Positions 6,696 to 9,318 of a stretch of DNA of 9,318 nucleotides are shown here, piece after piece. Every line of letters begins with the position of its first letter. Position 1 is the stretch's first letter. The stretch lies in NCBI GenBank assembly GCA_963518955.1, contig CAUQKI010000024.1, positions 1-9,318 of the forward strand, read 5' to 3'. This stretch comes from JABCPE02 sp963518955. GTDB taxonomy: Bacteria > Bacteroidota > Bacteroidia > Flavobacteriales > Weeksellaceae. A program made the translations under genes and the position numbers. The notes beneath the pieces were generated by a model that saw only the letters and a list, made by a program, of their open reading frames with translations, had not been told where the DNA came from and did not search any database.

Positions 6696-7856
6696 TTAGT
6701 TTTTCAGGACATTTTCAAAAACTTCAGTAATCTGTTGGTAGATTTTCTTTTCATCAAATTTCTCATCAGCATTTTTTGTCCCCTGTGTTATTCTATCCAC
6801 CAGATTTTTATCTATCAAAAATTGTTTCATAGCTTCATAGATAGCATCTTCATTACAATCCACCAAAATACCATCTACTCCATCCTCTATCATCTCTGGA
6901 ATTCCTCCTACATTTGTGGAAATAATAGGTTTCCCTAGTCCCATAACTTCTCCTATTGTCAATGGATAACTTTCTGATTCAGAGGGCATAACAAAATAAT
7001 CTGATGCTTTGATATAAGGCCAAGGATTTTTCTGACTATCTAAAAGTATAAAGGTCTCCTCCACTCCTAATTCCTTACGCTGTTTTTTCAAATTCTCCAT
7101 TTCATTTCCTCCGCCAATCACAGCTACAGAATGCTTTAACCCATTATCTAACAGTCTTTTATGCACTCTCATCAGAGCGCTATAACCTTTTCTACTATGT
7201 AGTCTCCCCATCGAAGAAAAAACAGGTTTTATAGGGTAATCCACCTCAAAGGCATTCGCTTTGCTCCTAGATTCTGATAGTTTTATAACATTATATATCA
7301 CTGAACTTTTAGGATAGCTCACTCCATAGATATCCTCTATCACCTGCCGTGTTTGTCTAGCTCCGAAAATCATCCAGTCAAACTTTTTCATAAGGTTTAT
7401 TCGTTTCATAACACGGCTCTTGTTATTATCATAACTCACATCCGTATGAAACCAACCCACCTTTTTTGATTTTTTATTGGGAGAATTCAGCACCATCTCA
7501 AACTCAGCATAGCCAGGAGAAACCTCTATATCATAGTCTTCTTTTACTTTTAAAGCATACAATAAAGATGGAAACTGCTTATAAATTTCCAATCTTATTC
7601 GCCTCATCACAAGCTGAATTTTCTGGATAAAAGGATTTTTAGACATCTGTTCTCTTCCTTTTTCCACCACGATGAGTTTTATATCCTTGGGTATCTCAGA
7701 AACCAGCTCACCTTGATAAAGATTGAGCATCAGAGTCAAATCAAATTTTTCCTTAGGAAGGTTTCTCAATAAATCCAGCACAACCCTAGGAACGCCGCCC
7801 ATCTCGATGGAACGCAAACGAAAAAGAACTTTTATTTTTTTATTTGTATCATTCAT
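6696..7856 (-). CDS. GT4 family glycosyltransferase, first gene of the operon
   Basis: This 386-residue GT-B enzyme belongs to family GT4. The N-terminal domain has SIEMGGVPRVVLDLL (16-30, glycine loop) and VGWFHTD with H137 (133-139). The donor domain has SSMGRLHSRKGY (214-225, R218 and K223), AVIGGGNE (245-252) and MPSESESYPLTIGEVMGLG (290-308), with the E-x7-E pair E295 and E303, then IISTNVGGIPEMI (311-323). It is expected to add a sugar to a lipid-linked glycan at the inner membrane. It is the promoter-proximal gene after a 289-base gap. The leader carries GAGAGAAAATA directly before the ATG, an A-rich start with only a weak purine-rich ribosome-binding element. The next gene follows after 8 bases. 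Local GC is about 36% by sampling, between the AT-rich middle genes and the richer downstream ones. Confidence 0.93.
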   Translation of the reverse strand: MNDTNKKIKVLFRLRSIEMGGVPRVVLDLLRNLPKEKFDLTLMLNLYQGELVSEIPKDIKLIVVEKGREQMSKNPFIQKIQLVMRRIRLEIYKQFPSLLYALKVKEDYDIEVSPGYAEFEMVLNSPNKKSKKVGWFHTDVSYDNNKSRVMKRINLMKKFDWMIFGARQTRQVIEDIYGVSYPKSSVIYNVIKLSESRSKANAFEVDYPIKPVFSSMGRLHSRKGYSALMRVHKRLLDNGLKHSVAVIGGGNEMENLKKQRKELGVEETFILLDSQKNPWPYIKASDYFVMPSESESYPLTIGEVMGLGKPIISTNVGGIPEMIEDGVDGILVDCNEDAIYEAMKQFLIDKNLVDRITQGTKNADEKFDEKKIYQQITEVFENVLKN

Positions 7857-8145
7857 TATTTTCTCTCAAAACAATATGAAATCCAAGGAAATGATTACAA
7901 ACTATCCTCCCTAATCTCATCGCACAAATTTAGTAAATTTCTGGATAGTTCGTTTCTTTATTGAAAATCATTTTTCCTCGCTTGTGAATAATCTTATATC
8001 AAAATATCACATCCTTTGAAACCTTTATTTCATGGGTTTTGGGTACAATTATACTTTAAACTCTCCCGCTTTCATCACAAATCAGACAAAAATCATTCAT
8101 ACACTTCCAAATATGTAATATCATTTTCATCTTTTTAACTCTAAT
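7857..8145. other. Intergenic leader region upstream of the glycan operon
   Basis: This gene-free stretch of 289 AT-rich bases separates the unknown 161-residue gene from the glycan operon and should hold the operon promoter. It contains a candidate -7 element (7932-7924). It also holds an imperfect palindrome GTACAATTATAC at 8043-8054 (five of six pairs match) and a small inverted repeat TGAAA/TTTCA at 8017-8032 with a 6-base loop. A 24-codon minus-strand ORF at 8130-8056 shows no recognisable feature. No GC-rich terminator, riboswitch, tRNA or transposon end is recognisable. Confidence 0.5.
7924..7932 (-). promoter_or_regulatory. Candidate operon promoter, -7 element TAAATTTGT
   Basis: On the minus strand 7932-7924 reads TAAATTTGT, a full match to the Bacteroidota -7 consensus TAnnTTTGY. 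It is 67 bases before the ATG of the first glycosyltransferase, which would give a leader of about 60 nucleotides. No TTTG-type -33 element is seen 17-23 bases upstream, so the call rests on the -7 match and its position in the only long gap before the operon. Confidence 0.4.
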
Positions 8146-8631
8146 TTAAAAACCATAATCTGTTACCATATTTCCTTTGAAAATAGGCTTTTCCTCAGTG
8201 GGAATTAAATGTAAGCCAAAAGTTTTACCTAAAATATCATCTATATAACTTACAATTATGAGATGATACCAACCATTAGACACCGCAAATGACAGACTTT
8301 TGTTTTCAGTGAGCATTGTAATATCTGATAAATAACCTATTCCTATCACCTTTATTTCTCCAGAGGCGACCTGTAACACCCATCCTTGAGAAATTACTTT
8401 ATAATTAACAGGAAGTTTTTCAAGGATTTTAAAAGCATAATCATCGGCTGTTACTCCTATGATAGGAACAACTATTCCTTCTTGAGTAATATTATCACCA
8501 TGCTGTGTTTCTGTAAAATATGCAAGCACATTTTTATCATTAAGATGATGGCGATACAAGTATTCCCGCATCAACTGAGGCTCATAAATAGCAAAACCTT
8601 CTAATTCCGCAAAAATCTTCTTGGCATTCAT
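8146..8631 (-). CDS. Protein of unknown function, possible immunity protein
   Basis: I do not recognise this 161-residue protein. It is cytosolic in appearance, with no signal peptide and no clear membrane helix. Residues 1-35 look helical (AELEGF, EPQLMREYLYRHHL). The rest looks like beta strands: GIVVPIIGV (52-60), YKVISQGWVLQVASGEIKVIGIGYL (77-101), then a sheet-like end KSLSFAVSNGWYHLIIVSYIDD (111-132) and FGLHLIPTEEKPIF (138-151). Small alpha-plus-beta proteins with an SxxNGWYxLxI-type strand pair are common among poorly described immunity families, and it lies 54 bases downstream of a SUKH-family gene on the same strand. An immunity role is therefore the best guess, by context only. The ATG at 8631 opens the helical N-terminus. 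The upstream gap has three copies of AAATCA on the minus strand and a 10-base palindrome (8661-8670). Confidence 0.75.
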   Translation of the reverse strand: MNAKKIFAELEGFAIYEPQLMREYLYRHHLNDKNVLAYFTETQHGDNITQEGIVVPIIGVTADDYAFKILEKLPVNYKVISQGWVLQVASGEIKVIGIGYLSDITMLTENKSLSFAVSNGWYHLIIVSYIDDILGKTFGLHLIPTEEKPIFKGNMVTDYGF

Positions 8632-8685
8632 TGATTTACTTGATTTTAAAGAAAATATATGATTTAAATCTTTATAAAAATTTCT
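8632..8685. other. AT-rich gap with AAATCA repeats and a short palindrome
   Basis: These 54 bases between the SUKH gene and the unknown gene hold the perfect palindrome GATTTAAATC at 8661-8670. Three AAATCA motifs on the minus strand end at 8660, 8641 and 8632. TATATTTTC at 8659-8651 is one base off the -7 consensus TAnnTTTG. A weak internal promoter or a regulator site is possible. The gap is also short enough for simple co-transcription. Confidence 0.3.
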
Positions 8686-9318
8686 TTATTCTTCATCTTC
8701 TACCCAATCATAAAAACCACTTTCTCGCAATTGGGCTTCATACTGCTGAATGGTTTGTTCATCATACTTTTCTCTTTGGATAAACTTTTCCTTTTCAAAA
8801 TAAATATCCATTGGGTTCAGTCCATAAAGGTGAGCGATGAGGGTTGCTAAGTTTCTATCAGAGTAATGCTCATAAAGCACATAAGTCATTAGCCTAAAAT
8901 CTGTTTCCTCTATCTTTGGGAAAGCCTTTTTGATAAACTGAAGTGATTTCTCAAACCATACTTTTTCAGGAGCTACTACCTCATTCAGCCAGTCGGTATA
9001 CCACATCTCAAAGGTGAGTTTTTCTCCCTTCTCGTTAAGCTCAGGCGACAGTCCGCCATAATCCTGACGACTATCGAGCCATATATAGCCTTTTTCCTTA
9101 CCATTCACCACCAAAAGATAAGAAGCTCCGTGCCCTATATGGCATATTTGCAAACAACCGCTGATGCGCTTTGTATCCATATAGGCTTCCAGCTGCTCTT
9201 GTGTAGGGCGTTCACCTCCGTCCCAATCAATACTATTAAGCCATTCTTCTTCGTTCCAAGGCTCGGTGTAAGGGAAAGGCGTAGAGAGGTCTATAGTCCG
9301 GTCTTTCCACATCAAATC
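8686..9318 (-). CDS. SUKH (SMI1/KNR4) family protein, C-terminal part, enters from right edge
   Basis: SUKH proteins are cytosolic binders, and in bacteria most act as immunity proteins that neutralise a matching polymorphic toxin. The visible part has the family's late core: LSTPFPYTEPWN, then SGCLQICHIGHGASYLLVVNG, then GYIWLDSRQDYGGLSP and the aromatic WYTDWL strand. About 95 charged, helical residues follow and end in YDWVEDEE. The reading frame stays open to the last base of the window. The TTG at 9315 and the ATG at 9312 are preceded by an in-frame Asp codon, and the N-terminal half of the SUKH fold is missing here. The true start is therefore outside the window and the apparent 209-residue ORF is a fragment. 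GC is near 45-50% in two sampled lines, well above the rest of the window. The unknown gene follows 54 bases later on the same strand. The matching toxin is not in this window. Confidence 0.85.
   Translation of the reverse strand, partial: DLMWKDRTIDLSTPFPYTEPWNEEEWLNSIDWDGGERPTQEQLEAYMDTKRISGCLQICHIGHGASYLLVVNGKEKGYIWLDSRQDYGGLSPELNEKGEKLTFEMWYTDWLNEVVAPEKVWFEKSLQFIKKAFPKIEETDFRLMTYVLYEHYSDRNLATLIAHLYGLNPMDIYFEKEKFIQREKYDEQTIQQYEAQLRESGFYDWVEDEE

Noticed and set aside
8017..8032. TGAAA/TTTCA inverted repeat as a terminator for the unknown gene
   Set aside because: The stem is only five AT-rich pairs, without a following T run on the minus strand, and too weak to support a terminator.
8056..8130. 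Minus-strand ORF of 24 codons starting MKMILHIW in the leader region
   Set aside because: It is too short to judge, has no signal peptide, motif or ribosome-binding sequence, and such ORFs arise by chance in AT-rich gaps. It is kept only as part of the leader-region note.
9312..9315. TTG or ATG at the right edge as the true start of the SUKH gene
   Set aside because: The frame remains open to the last base, with an Asp codon before it, and the N-terminal half of the SUKH fold is missing, so the start must lie outside the window.
1..9318. CRISPR arrays, tRNA or rRNA genes, insertion sequence ends
   Set aside because: No regularly spaced repeats, no cloverleaf-like sequence, and no transposase fragment or terminal inverted repeats were seen on either strand.

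Overview
The window looks like a low-GC Bacteroidota genome, most likely a flavobacterium of the Weeksellaceae (Chryseobacterium/Riemerella-like) type. The pointers are AT-rich DNA, A-rich leaders with almost no Shine-Dalgarno sequences, TAnnTTTG-type -7 elements in two intergenic positions, and protein sequences that read like Bacteroidota versions of their families. The genus assignment is a guess from style, not from a marker gene. Every gene I can support lies on the minus strand, so transcription runs from right to left.

Right edge (8146-9318): the C-terminal part of a SUKH (SMI1/KNR4) family protein that enters from outside the window, then a 161-residue protein I do not recognise. SUKH proteins are mostly immunity proteins of polymorphic toxin systems, so this side looks like the end of a toxin/immunity island. 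A 289-base gene-free stretch (7857-8145) separates it from the next block.

Centre (246-7856): eight tightly packed genes forming what looks like one operon for a cell-surface glycan. In transcription order they encode a GT4 glycosyltransferase, a GT2 glycosyltransferase, a second GT4, a polytopic GT87-like (DUF2029) GT-C enzyme, a GtrB/DPM1-like polyprenyl-phosphate sugar synthase with two C-terminal membrane helices, a periplasmic 5-hydroxyisourate hydrolase (UraH), a NodB-type polysaccharide deacetylase and a third GT4. Gaps are 8 to 24 bases, with two overlaps of 44 and 1 bases. The expected joint work is assembly of an oligosaccharide on a lipid carrier at the inner face of the membrane, N-deacetylation of one sugar, and extracytoplasmic addition of a sugar from a polyprenyl-phosphate donor. 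No flippase, polymerase, initiating transferase or nucleotide-sugar gene is present, so these must be encoded elsewhere.

The block appears mosaic. By hand counts of sample lines, the four genes from 246 to 4622 other than uraH run at about 37-42% GC. The three upstream glycosyltransferases run at about 30-36%, and uraH at about 28%. UraH is a purine-catabolism enzyme and is the functional outlier of the operon.

Left edge (1-146): the first 48 codons of a protein with a TPR-like helix pair, leaving the window. It may be another immunity-type gene, so the glycan operon may sit inside an immunity-gene region. I found no RNA genes, insertion sequences, CRISPR arrays or clear hairpin terminators. 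I do not see a demonstrably new system; the most unusual features are the uraH insertion and the immunity-gene flanks.
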